Positions 1-5,586 of a stretch of 5,586 nt of DNA are shown here, one piece after another. The stretch comes from an uncultured Chthoniobacterales bacterium (GTDB taxonomy: Bacteria > Verrucomicrobiota > Verrucomicrobiae > Chthoniobacterales > UBA10450), in contig CATPCN010000731.1 in assembly GCA_955652855.1 (NCBI GenBank), forward strand, positions 1-5,586, in the 5' to 3' direction. Made by a program: the position numbers and the translations under genes. Position 1 is the stretch's first letter. Every line of letters begins with the position of its first letter. The notes beneath the pieces were generated by a model that saw nothing but the letters and a program-made list of their open reading frames with translations, searched no databases and had not been told where the DNA came from.

Positions 1-373
1 CTTTTCCATGTACCGAAATGCTAAGTTGAGCTTCGCCCGGTGACTTTGCAGTGACGTTCGCTCCGAAGATGCCGGGGTGTGTGGATGGATCGCAGGGAAA
101 GATTTCAGGACCTCCGTCGCGGGCAAGATGTACTTCGCACGCGGCATCTTTGACGGCCTTGAAATCCGCGAGCCGTGTCAGGTGAATGGCGAACCTGCTC
201 TTTTGATTTGAGACGAGCGCTGGATATTCGAGGTAGAGTTCGCCTTTGCTGGTCCAGACTGTCGCCTTGAGCTCTGGTGTTTCAGCCTTCTGAGCGGGCG
301 CGCTTGCCTGCGGACTTCGCGAGCAGGCCGCCAGTAGGCTGGCAACCGCAACGATGATATGAATCCTTTTCAC
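1..373 (-). CDS. RND efflux pump periplasmic adaptor lipoprotein, N-terminal part (runs off the left edge)
   Basis: About 124 codons are visible from a GTG start at 371-373; the rest lies beyond base 1. The N-terminus has a basic start (KR), a hydrophobic stretch and a lipobox, L14-A15-A16-C17, so the protein is probably lipidated at C17 and anchored in the periplasm. Residues 38-72 (TVWTSKGELYLEYPAL and what follows) resemble the N-terminal beta domain found ahead of the membrane-fusion part in CusB/CzcB-like adaptors of heavy-metal RND pumps; this is from memory of the family. Such adaptors link the inner-membrane proton-driven pump to a TolC-type channel. The GTG start overlaps the TGA of the upstream channel gene (GTGA), and a perfect GGAGGT lies six bases before it, which fixes the start. 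The barrel-sandwich and hairpin domains are not visible, so metal specificity cannot be judged. The pump gene is expected next, outside the window. Confidence 0.82.
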   Translation of the reverse strand, partial: MKRIHIIVAVASLLAACSRSPQASAPAQKAETPELKATVWTSKGELYLEYPALVSNQKSRFAIHLTRLADFKAVKDAACEVHLARDGGPEIFPCDPSTHPGIFGANVTAKSPGEAQLSISVHGK

Positions 374-1626
374 GGGCGCACCTCCAGGCCAACCACACGC
401 TCCAGTTCGATGAATGCCTCTTTGACACCGGCCTGAAGCTCGAGCGCGCGAAGGCCAGCGGCGCGGCTCACACGAAGTGAGTCCAGCAGTTCAAGGATGC
501 CGATCTCGCCTTCCTGATAGGCGGTCTGCGTGATGCGCGTCAGTTCACTACCTGCCGATTCGAGTTCACGTCGATAGGTTGCGAGCGCGTCCCGGCGGAT
601 AGCGAGCACATCGTGAGCGCCCTGTATTTCGGTGCGGATCTGTCGCGCGAGCAACGCAATGCGGGCGTTGGCCTGCTCCTGCTCAGCTTGGTAGCGGGCC
701 ACCTCGTAGCGTCCGTTGTTGAATAGCGGAAGCGGAACACTTAGGCTGATGGCTAGCCCCGTCCGAGTAACGTTTGAAAAGGGGTTGGGACCTACGCCAG
801 AGGTGACATCTGCGCGCTTAAAGCCTGCCGTCACCTGAGGTTCTGGAATGCGGAGGTGGCGGGCGGCTTGCTCTTCGATTTGGTAGCGAACCAGACTCTT
901 TTGCTCAGCGCGGTAGTCTGCGCGAGCGTTGATGGCGCGGCGGACCAATTCCTCCAGGTCGGGTATTTGGACTGAGACCGGCAATTCGCCGCGAACCTGC
1001 TGTACGCGAGTGCCCTCCGGAAGATACCCCGCCAACCGGGCGGCTGCGGCCGCGACAAGCGATCGCGCAACTGCTGTATCGATGCGCAACTCGGTGGCTT
1101 CGCGCTCGGCACGCATTCGATCATAACGTGAGACCTCGCCTTCGGCTTCACGCTGTCGAAGAATGTGAATGAGTTGCTCTACCTCGCTGTTGGCGCTGGA
1201 GAGAACTCGTAACCGTTCCTGCGAGGCGACCATACGATAAAACGCGAGTCGCAGATCGCTGCGAAGGGACCAGAGGGCGGCTTCGCGGTTGGCGTCGGCC
1301 ACGGAGACGGCGGCAGTGCCGACTTCACGCAAGTACCGAATGCGGCCGTTCAGCGGCAGCGTTTGGGACGCCTCAAAGAACTCGTTGTAGCCCGCGCCTT
1401 CCCGCGAATAGGCAACCGAGGGATTGGGGTAAACTGTGCGGGCGCGCGCTTCGGCTTCGGCGAGCGCGACGCGGGCGCGCAGTTCCCGCGCTTGTGGACT
1501 CAGCGCGAGAAAGTGCTCGACGACTTGAGATTCGGACCACTCCTGTAAAGAATCTTGCCCTCGACAACTCGGACGTGCGCAACACAGTATCGCGGCCCAG
1601 ACGAGCCACCGTGCGTGAGATGACAT
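370..1626 (-). CDS. TolC-family outer-membrane efflux channel (CusC/CzcC-like)
   Basis: A 418-residue protein with the two-repeat architecture of outer-membrane efflux proteins. It forms the trimeric outer-membrane barrel and periplasmic tunnel of a tripartite RND pump. An N-terminal hydrophobic stretch (about 7-18) acts as an export signal; Cys15, Cys16 and Cys21 are present but none sits in a good lipobox, so lipidation is doubtful. Repeat 1 spans roughly 35-200 and includes the strand motifs NPSVAYSREG (68-77) and QTLPLNGR (88-95), then long Ala/Glu/Arg-rich helices. Repeat 2 spans roughly 225-415 with SLSVPLPLFNNGR (294-306), another helical stretch and the typical GEIGILELLDSLR (373-385). 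The length is normal for CzcC/CusC-type channels. The ATG at 1624-1626 has AAGGAAGG nine bases upstream. The gene follows a His-rich small gene by 70 bases and overlaps the adaptor gene by four, giving an operon. Family assignment is firm; the metal substrate is inferred from the neighbours. Confidence 0.93.
   Translation of the reverse strand: MSSHARWLVWAAILCCARPSCRGQDSLQEWSESQVVEHFLALSPQARELRARVALAEAEARARTVYPNPSVAYSREGAGYNEFFEASQTLPLNGRIRYLREVGTAAVSVADANREAALWSLRSDLRLAFYRMVASQERLRVLSSANSEVEQLIHILRQREAEGEVSRYDRMRAEREATELRIDTAVARSLVAAAAARLAGYLPEGTRVQQVRGELPVSVQIPDLEELVRRAINARADYRAEQKSLVRYQIEEQAARHLRIPEPQVTAGFKRADVTSGVGPNPFSNVTRTGLAISLSVPLPLFNNGRYEVARYQAEQEQANARIALLARQIRTEIQGAHDVLAIRRDALATYRRELESAGSELTRITQTAYQEGEIGILELLDSLRVSRAAGLRALELQAGVKEAFIELERVVGLEVRP
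380..385 (-). promoter_or_regulatory. Ribosome binding site of the adaptor gene, inside the end of the channel gene
   Basis: On the minus strand GGAGGT occurs six bases before the GTG at 373. It lies within the last codons of the TolC-family gene. Together with the four-base stop/start overlap this indicates coupled translation and supports GTG over any other start. Confidence 0.8.
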
Positions 1627-1635
1627 GAATTATGA

Positions 1636-1643
1636 CCTTCCTT
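1636..1643 (-). promoter_or_regulatory. Ribosome binding site of the TolC-family gene
   Basis: On the minus strand AAGGAAGG lies nine bases before the ATG at 1624-1626, a good purine-rich match that supports this start. The rest of the 70-base gap to the His-rich gene (1627-1696) contains only a four-base-pair hairpin (CACG/CGTG around 1668-1680) and no clear terminator, so read-through from the upstream gene is likely. Confidence 0.65.
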
Positions 1644-1696
1644 TTCCAACAATGATTGGCGGGCACACGAATCCCGTGCGCCTGAATGAGAAAGGT

Positions 1697-2074
1697 CTAA
1701 GCGGGAGGAGCTCTTGGTTGTTTCGGATTTAGATCCGGTGGATCGTGACCGCGAGGCTGGGGAATCAAGAGCGCTATGCAGACGAGCAGCGGAGCGGAAA
1801 CCTCGACCGTGCCCGAAACGGCGAGATCGAAAGAGTACGCCGCATCCGAAGGCGGCGCGATGCGACATTCGAGATCGATTGCGTCATCGTCAGCCGTGTG
1901 AGCGCAGATGGCCGGGCCTCGGGCGTCTTGCGCCAAATGAACATGCAGGTGAGCGGGCGAGGTTGCGGGATGATCCGCTTCCTCAACGTGAATGTGCAGG
2001 AAGGGTGCCTGAAGGAAGCCCCAGAAAAGGGCGGCAATGCTCAGAATTGTGGCGGCTTGCTGCACCGGTTCCAA
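1697..2074 (-). CDS. Small histidine-rich membrane or exported protein, first gene of the efflux operon
   Basis: A 125-residue frame from a TTG start (2072-2074) to TAG. I do not recognise a named family. A hydrophobic segment at about 7-24 could be a signal anchor, followed at once by a His cluster: H27, H29, H35, H42, H44, H46 (LHIHV and AHLHVHL), then C57/H59 and C70. A second hydrophobic stretch lies at about 94-104, and the tail is Pro-rich, ending PRAPPA. Small proteins with clustered His and a Pro-rich tail often precede CusC/CzcC-like genes, so a periplasmic metal-binding or metal-sensing role is a reasonable inference. No ATG or GTG occurs in frame between the upstream stop (about 2115) and the TTG, and no strong ribosome site is seen, so the start is uncertain. 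Codons in this frame favour G/C at third positions, and the gene is co-directional with the channel gene 70 bases on. Long open frames on the opposite strand look like shadows. Confidence 0.68.
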   Translation of the reverse strand: MEPVQQAATILSIAALFWGFLQAPFLHIHVEEADHPATSPAHLHVHLAQDARGPAICAHTADDDAIDLECRIAPPSDAAYSFDLAVSGTVEVSAPLLVCIALLIPQPRGHDPPDLNPKQPRAPPA

Positions 2075-2189
2075 TCTATCACTAACTTGAACTTCTCGGT
2101 TTCGCCTGGCCGATCACGATCTCGACAGATGCGGTCTGCTTCCAAAATCTAGATGTCTTATCTGAGGATTACCTGAATTAGCATTTTCC
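2075..2189. promoter_or_regulatory. Divergent intergenic region between the efflux operon and the transporter-fusion gene
   Basis: A 115-base gap between two divergent starts should hold promoters for both directions. No convincing -35/-10 pair is visible on either strand. Small symmetric elements are a perfect palindrome ATCTAGAT (2147-2154) and GATC-AC-GATC (2112-2121). Either could be part of an operator, but both are short enough to arise by chance. No regulator gene is present in the window. Placement as a shared control region rests on gene orientation alone. Confidence 0.4.
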
Positions 2190-3278
2190 ATGCGGTGGCT
2201 CATGCTACGCTCGGTCGGAAAGACATCCGCGAGAGCTAAAAGTGTGACGACCAATACGTTGACTAGCGCATTGAACCGAAGCGCACTTCAGCATCTGAGC
2301 CACGACGGCGTTCTATTATTCATCACTCGATTCGCGCGGCTATTCTCCTACGGAGCACTCTCGGTCGTGTTGGTGTTTTATCTGACTGGTCTGGGGCTAA
2401 GCGAAGCGCAGACCGGAATGCTTCTGACTCTGACGCTTCTCGGCAACACCCTGGTGTCGCTCCTGCTGACGACTCAAGCTGACCGGATCGGCCGGCGGCG
2501 GATGCTGATCATCGGAGCCATTCTGATGTCGGGTGCCGGTCTGGTTTTCGCTCTAACGAACAACTTCGTATTCCTGGTCGTGGCAGGAACTATCGGCGTC
2601 ATCAGCCCAAGCGGGCACGAAGTGGGGCCATTCTTATCAATCGAGCAAGCGGCCTTGTCTCAGATAATTCCTGCCCGAGAGCGCACGGCGGTATTTGCGT
2701 GGTACACGCTGATCGGTGCGATGGCAACCGCTGCGGGCTCCCTGTTTGCCGGCGCCATTATAGACGCTCGTTGTGTTCCGTCGGACAGGAGCGATAGCGC
2801 TAGCGCAGCCATCACTGCCCCCTCAGGATTTTCAACTACTGAGAGCCAGACGAATACTCAGGTCAATCCATCTTCGCCGTCTCAATCCCGCAGGTCCAGC
2901 GATCGAACCGCGAATTCCGAAGCGTCCAAACGGAAATCGAAGGAGTCACCGGATGCACAAACGGCACCGAACGGTCAGCGGGACATGGGCGTGAGTAATG
3001 ATATGTGTCAGCCATCGCAAACAACGAGAGTGTTTGCGCTTCGGACTTTGGATGGGCGTATTCTCGCCTTTGATGACACTAGCAACACGAAGGTAGTTGC
3101 TCAATTTCTGGCGCTTATAGACTCGTCGAGCGTACCGGTGCAGTCGAGCCCGAGCGGAGAAGTCCTACCCGGTACGCAAACACAGAATCCAGGCCGCGCC
3201 ACTGGAGGCCAAGTGGAAGTGGTTGGTCGCCTGCAAGGCAAGATGTTGCAGGCGGAATCGATCCGACCAGTGCAATAG
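2190..3278 (+). CDS. Chimeric protein: N-terminal half of an MFS transporter fused in frame to a secreted-type small domain
   Basis: This 362-residue frame is not a complete transporter. Residues about 38-191 are the start of a major facilitator superfamily protein: membrane segments near 52-68, 76-95, 104-123, 126-140 and 168-191. The cytoplasmic motif A is ADRIGRRRM (97-105) after segment 2, and a charged loop PARER (161-165) precedes segment 5. At GAIIDARC (188-195) homology to the transporter appears to stop, so segment 6 and the whole C-terminal half are missing. Residues 196-270 are Ser/Pro/Lys-rich linker. Residues 273-362 (VFALRTLDGRILAFDD, then VEVVGRLQGKMLQAESI) resemble small secreted beta-rich domains I recall from acidobacterial proteins. 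With the N-terminus inside, five segments put this domain in the periplasm, its expected place. The ATG at 2190 lacks a good ribosome site; GTG at 2244 with GAGAG eight bases before is a possible alternative. A complete drug or metal transport function is unlikely. Confidence 0.75.
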   Translation: MRWLMLRSVGKTSARAKSVTTNTLTSALNRSALQHLSHDGVLLFITRFARLFSYGALSVVLVFYLTGLGLSEAQTGMLLTLTLLGNTLVSLLLTTQADRIGRRRMLIIGAILMSGAGLVFALTNNFVFLVVAGTIGVISPSGHEVGPFLSIEQAALSQIIPARERTAVFAWYTLIGAMATAAGSLFAGAIIDARCVPSDRSDSASAAITAPSGFSTTESQTNTQVNPSSPSQSRRSSDRTANSEASKRKSKESPDAQTAPNGQRDMGVSNDMCQPSQTTRVFALRTLDGRILAFDDTSNTKVVAQFLALIDSSSVPVQSSPSGEVLPGTQTQNPGRATGGQVEVVGRLQGKMLQAESIRPVQ

Positions 3279-3279
3279 G

Positions 3280-3302
3280 GATTTCGCGAGGGTAGCGGAA
3301 TC
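3280..3302 (+). other. Short hairpin between the fusion gene and the next gene
   Basis: The arms 3280-3287 (GATTTCGC) and 3295-3302 (GCGGAATC) pair over eight positions in RNA, one of them a G-U pair, around a seven-base loop. It begins two bases after the TAG at 3276-3278 and ends before the ribosome site of the next gene. There is no T-run, so it is not a standard terminator; it could stabilise an mRNA end or attenuate read-through. Confidence 0.4.
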
Positions 3303-3322
3303 TGGCCACTCAGGAAATCCAC

Positions 3323-4009
3323 ATGTTCATGCGACAAACTGGAGTCGCGATGGGTGTCATGCGATTCATGGGTGCCGCGCTTCTACTTTGCTTTCCAGCC
3401 TCGGCGGAAGTGGTCCGATTCGATAATTGTGTACCCGGCAAGCTCCCTATGGGCTGGACTATCGCGATGACGCATGAAGGAGGCCCCCCTCGATGGGAGA
3501 TCGTTCAGGACCAATCGGCTCCCAGCCCGCCGTACGCTCTCGCCCAGATTTCACGAGATCGCACTGCCGGCCGATTTCCGTTGGCGATTTGGGATGCGAA
3601 GACGATTCGGGACGGTGAGGTAAGCGTCGCCTTCAAGACCGTAGATGGCAGTGTAGATCAAGCGGCGGGAATCGTCTGGCGATATCGAAACCCCAACAAT
3701 TACTACATCGTCCGCGCCAACGCACTGGAAAACAACGTAGTCCTTTACAAGGTTGAGAACGGGGTTCGGCTTTCGATAGCGCCAAAAGGGCTTCCGTCCC
3801 GATCGTATGGGGTCAAACATCAAATTCCGCGCGGCCAATGGAACACCTTGAAAATCGCGTTCAAGGACAGCGCATTCGCCGTCTTTTTCAACGAGGAACG
3901 GCTTTTCGAGACCGACGATCCAACCTTTGCTCAGGCTGGCAAGACTGGCCTGTGGACTAAAGCCGACAGCATAACGTACTTCAATCAATTCACAGTATTG
4001 GAAAAGTGA
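3323..4009 (+). CDS. Secreted concanavalin/laminin-G-like protein (DUF1080-like fold), function unknown
   Basis: A 228-residue protein with a signal peptide: hydrophobic core at about 15-25 and a signal-peptidase-like site ASA (26-28) before E29. The mature part reads as one beta-sandwich domain: VRFDNCVPGKLPMGW (31-45), QAAGIVWRYRNPNNYYIVRA (113-132), NNVVLYKVENG (137-147), the strand WNTLKIAFK (173-181), AVFFNEERLF (186-195) and the closing GKTGLWTKADSITYFNQF (206-223). This pattern is typical of laminin-G/concanavalin-like proteins annotated as DUF1080 (3-keto-disaccharide hydrolase) or GH16-like. No catalytic Glu pair of the GH16 ExDxxE type is visible, so carbohydrate binding is likelier than hydrolysis. 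Start choice is open: ATG 3323 has AGGA seven bases upstream, and ATG 3350 has GGAG five bases upstream and gives a tidier signal peptide. It ends 13 bases before the DUF1259 gene and is probably co-transcribed with it. Confidence 0.8.
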   Translation: MFMRQTGVAMGVMRFMGAALLLCFPASAEVVRFDNCVPGKLPMGWTIAMTHEGGPPRWEIVQDQSAPSPPYALAQISRDRTAGRFPLAIWDAKTIRDGEVSVAFKTVDGSVDQAAGIVWRYRNPNNYYIVRANALENNVVLYKVENGVRLSIAPKGLPSRSYGVKHQIPRGQWNTLKIAFKDSAFAVFFNEERLFETDDPTFAQAGKTGLWTKADSITYFNQFTVLEK

Positions 4010-4022
4010 GGCAAACATAACT

Positions 4023-4952
4023 ATGAAAATCACCAGATTGATCGCATGCGCATTGCTCTTAACCGGTGCAGTCGTGGCGCAAAATATGCCCGAGGACTAC
4101 GACGGGGTTTTGAAGACGCTGGATAAGAAGGGAGATTTCAAAGACGGCGTTCTGAAGGTCAACATTCCTCGAAATGACCTCAAGGTCACTATTGACGGAA
4201 TCGCCACGCCGACACCATTTGGCTTCGGCGGCTGGCTAGCGATGACCAAGGGCACCGGCGGAATGGATGTGATGATGGGCGACCTCGTGCTTCAGGAAGA
4301 CGAAGTCAATCCGGTCATGTCCGCTCTGCTCGACAACGGCCTCGAAGTGACTGCCCTTCACAACCACTTCTTCTTTGAAAGTCCGCGCATCTTCTACATG
4401 CACGTACATGGTCACGGCAAGGCGGCCGATCTGGCCACAATGGCGAAGCCTGCGCTAGACCTGATCGGCAAAGGATCGCCGCAGCACCAGAGTTCGGTCA
4501 GCGGAGGGAACTCGAACGTCTCCGCTGGACAGATCGATACTGCGAAGATTGCCAAAATTGTCGGACACGAGGGCGAACAGAATGGGGCGGTGTACAAGAT
4601 CACAATTGGCCGGGACGATCTGAAACTGAGGGAGATGGGCGCTCTCATCAATGCGCGAATGGGTTTGAACACGTGGGCATCTTTCTTCGGGAGCGATGCG
4701 AACGCGGAAATCGCAGGCGATGTGGCAATGCTGTCCTCGGAGATCACTCCGGTTCTCAAAGCGCTACGCTCGAACGGGCTAAACGTAGTAGCGATCCACA
4801 ACCACATGACAAGCGGCCAGCCCGCTATTTTTTTCCTGCATTACTGGGGAACAGGACCGACCGAGAAACTTGCAGAGGGGTTTAAGGCCGCGCTAAACGA
4901 GCTGGGCAAAGGTCACGCAAAGATAGGTAAACTAGGCGGTGCTCGGTGGTAA
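4023..4952 (+). CDS. Secreted two-repeat DUF1259 protein (LppY/LpqO-like)
   Basis: A 309-residue protein with a signal peptide (MKITRLIACALLLTGAVVAQ; cleavage probably after A19 or nearby) and two tandem DUF1259 repeats. Repeat 1 (about 27-150) carries GDLVLQEDEVNPVMSALLDN (86-105), then ALHNHFF (111-117) and FYMHVHGHG (124-132). Repeat 2 (about 173-296) carries GDVAMLSSEITPVLKALRSN (232-251), then AIHNHM (257-262) and FFLHYWGTG (270-278). The HNH motifs and downstream His residues look like metal ligands, although the family, which includes mycobacterial lipoproteins LppY and LpqO, has no established biochemical role that I know of. The mature protein lacks a lipobox Cys, so it is probably soluble in the periplasm or released. 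The ATG follows a GAGG (4008-4011) overlapping the previous stop, with a long 11-base spacing. A Gly/Ser/Asn-rich linker (151-168) separates the repeats. Family assignment is confident, function is not. Confidence 0.92.
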   Translation: MKITRLIACALLLTGAVVAQNMPEDYDGVLKTLDKKGDFKDGVLKVNIPRNDLKVTIDGIATPTPFGFGGWLAMTKGTGGMDVMMGDLVLQEDEVNPVMSALLDNGLEVTALHNHFFFESPRIFYMHVHGHGKAADLATMAKPALDLIGKGSPQHQSSVSGGNSNVSAGQIDTAKIAKIVGHEGEQNGAVYKITIGRDDLKLREMGALINARMGLNTWASFFGSDANAEIAGDVAMLSSEITPVLKALRSNGLNVVAIHNHMTSGQPAIFFLHYWGTGPTEKLAEGFKAALNELGKGHAKIGKLGGARW

Positions 4953-5344
4953 TTCGGCAGCCGTGATGGGTCCTGTCAAAGGCGGTGGCCGCTCAAAGTT
5001 CCCTGTGGGATTCTCTTGCAGTACTTTGTCCCGGTTGGGCACGCGCGGTTTCGCTTATTTAGGGCTCAAGCCATCACGCATCCGTAGTTGATGGCGGAGC
5101 CGTGAATGTCGCCGGGGTTCAGCGAGCGGAGACAACCGCGCTTGCTATCGGCTTTGCTTGCCTCGCAGATCTGCTGGCCGTGCTATCGGTGGAATCGTTC
5201 CTTCCCGACTCTGCCTGCCCGATTCGTCTACGACTTCGCGCGCTGCCTCGATACAACCGGCCTATCACCGTGGCGGGTCGTCTTGGGTTGGGTAGCCGGC
5301 GTTGTGCTCGTCAGCTCGGCTGAGTTTATCCAGTCCGGCGTACA
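4953..5344. other. Gene-poor 392-base interval between convergent genes, possible decayed coding sequence
   Basis: No confident gene or terminator is visible. A small GCGG-TGG-CCGC hairpin lies near 4982-4992 without a T-run. An inverted repeat with seven-base arms sits at 5070-5095. From about 5100 two overlapping plus-strand frames are open. One runs from GTG 5102 to 5323 and is hydrophobic early (TALAIGFACLADLLAVLSV). The other runs from ATG 5106 to 5456 and is protein-like later (WRVVLGWVAGVVLVSSAEFI), with G/C-rich third positions. Neither has a good ribosome site, and the second runs into the receptor gene on the opposite strand. A frameshifted membrane-protein remnant is possible but unproven. 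Confidence 0.35.
5070..5095. repeat. Inverted repeat with 7-base perfect arms
   Basis: GCCATCA (5070-5076) and its reverse complement TGATGGC (5089-5095) flank a 12-base loop. It lies about 120 bases past the end of the DUF1259 gene. It lacks a following T-run on the plus strand, and the arms are modest, so it could be a weak hairpin, a protein site or chance. Confidence 0.4.
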
Positions 5345-5586
5345 TCAGAACTTGAGGCGGATGCCTCCGTTGAAAACGCGACCATCCAAAGGTGCCCAAG
5401 CATCGACTGTCCACCTGCCGTCGATGCCGCGGTCCGGCCGGATCAGAGGATCATAACGAGTTTGGCGAACATCAGTAAGATTTTCCGCGTTCAGAAAAAG
5501 TCGCGCCGGGCCGAATTTGTGTTCGATCAAGAAGCCGGAGAGAACGTAAGGCTTGGACTCGGTACGGTGCGGGTTCTGCTCTAGAC
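5345..5586 (-). CDS. TonB-dependent outer-membrane receptor, C-terminal end (runs in from the right edge)
   Basis: The last 80 codons or so of a gene whose start is beyond base 5586; the frame is open to the edge and stops at TGA 5345-5347. The sequence shows alternating beta strands of an outer-membrane barrel: KPYVLSGFLIEHKFG, then the receptor hallmark LFLNAENLTDVRQTRYDP (ENLT-D/N-V-R), then WTVDAWAPLDGRVFNGGIRLKF ending in the terminal Phe needed for barrel assembly. TonB-dependent receptors import siderophores, metals, cobalamin or glycans using energy from TonB/ExbBD. The plug domain and N-terminus, which would tell the substrate, are outside the window. An in-frame TTG at 5528-5530 is an internal Leu codon, not a start. 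The gene converges on the DUF1259 gene across the 392-base gap and is in its own transcription unit. Confidence 0.9.
   Translation of the reverse strand, partial: LEQNPHRTESKPYVLSGFLIEHKFGPARLFLNAENLTDVRQTRYDPLIRPDRGIDGRWTVDAWAPLDGRVFNGGIRLKF

Noticed and set aside
831..1151. Open frames inside the TolC-family gene on both strands
   Set aside because: They lie inside a clear outer-membrane channel gene and show no independent family features.
1714..2152. Long plus-strand open frames opposite the His-rich gene, one with a GGAGG-like stretch just upstream of 1714
   Set aside because: The GGAGG is the complement of codons in the Pro-rich tail of the minus-strand gene. The predicted proteins are Arg-rich without recognisable domains, while the minus-strand frame has membrane segments, clustered His and operon context.
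2773..2994. Separate small plus-strand gene within the linker of the fusion gene
   Set aside because: It is out of frame within the Ser/Pro-rich linker, Arg/Pro-rich and without a motif; the main frame continues through to a recognisable domain.
2190..3278. Complete functional MFS efflux transporter
   Set aside because: Only five membrane segments are present and the C-terminal half is replaced by hydrophilic sequence, so the usual 12-segment fold cannot form.
3551..4033. 160-codon minus-strand frame opposite the laminin-G-like gene
   Set aside because: It lies wholly antisense to a well-supported secreted protein and its translation has no family pattern; GC-rich genes commonly give such shadows.
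4412..4807. 131-codon minus-strand frame opposite the DUF1259 gene
   Set aside because: It is antisense to a confidently recognised two-repeat protein, with no export signal, motif or ribosome site of its own.
4976..4996. Rho-independent terminator after the DUF1259 gene
   Set aside because: The GCGG/CCGC stem is only four pairs and is not followed by a T-run.
5345..5530. Small 61-residue gene starting at TTG 5530
   Set aside because: The frame stays open to the window edge with receptor-like strands upstream, so the TTG is an internal Leu codon of a TonB-dependent receptor.

Overview
The window looks like a chromosomal segment from a Gram-negative, moderately GC-rich soil-type bacterium. 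Acidobacteriota, perhaps of the Solibacter/Bryobacter type, is my best guess. That guess rests on recalled family resemblance of the secreted proteins, the outer-membrane receptor and the efflux operon, not on any marker gene. No tRNA, rRNA, CRISPR array or insertion sequence is visible.

Left part (1-2074, minus strand): a metal-efflux-type operon read right to left. It begins with a small histidine-rich membrane or exported protein (TTG start at 2074). A TolC-family outer-membrane channel follows (1626-370). Last is the N-terminal third or so of a lipoprotein periplasmic adaptor of an RND pump (373 to beyond base 1). Channel and adaptor overlap by four bases (GTGA), so they are probably translationally coupled. 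The inner-membrane RND pump is expected beyond the left edge.

Middle (2190-4952, plus strand), divergent from the efflux operon across a 115-base gap: three genes in a row. The first is a chimera: the first five membrane segments of a major facilitator superfamily (MFS) transporter run in frame into a Ser/Pro-rich linker and a small domain that resembles a secreted protein. The second encodes a secreted protein with a concanavalin/laminin-G-like sheet. The third encodes a two-repeat DUF1259 (LppY/LpqO-like) secreted protein with paired His-Asn-His motifs. The last two lie 13 bases apart and are almost surely co-expressed. All three products would place their soluble domains in the envelope.

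Right part (4953-5586): a 392-base stretch without a confident gene, which may hold a decayed gene, then the C-terminal end of a TonB-dependent receptor on the minus strand, entering from the right edge.

The genes suggest an envelope-centred module (metal efflux, secreted metal- or sugar-binding proteins, outer-membrane receptor). A joint function for the plus-strand trio is inference only. The most unusual element is the MFS/secreted-domain fusion.
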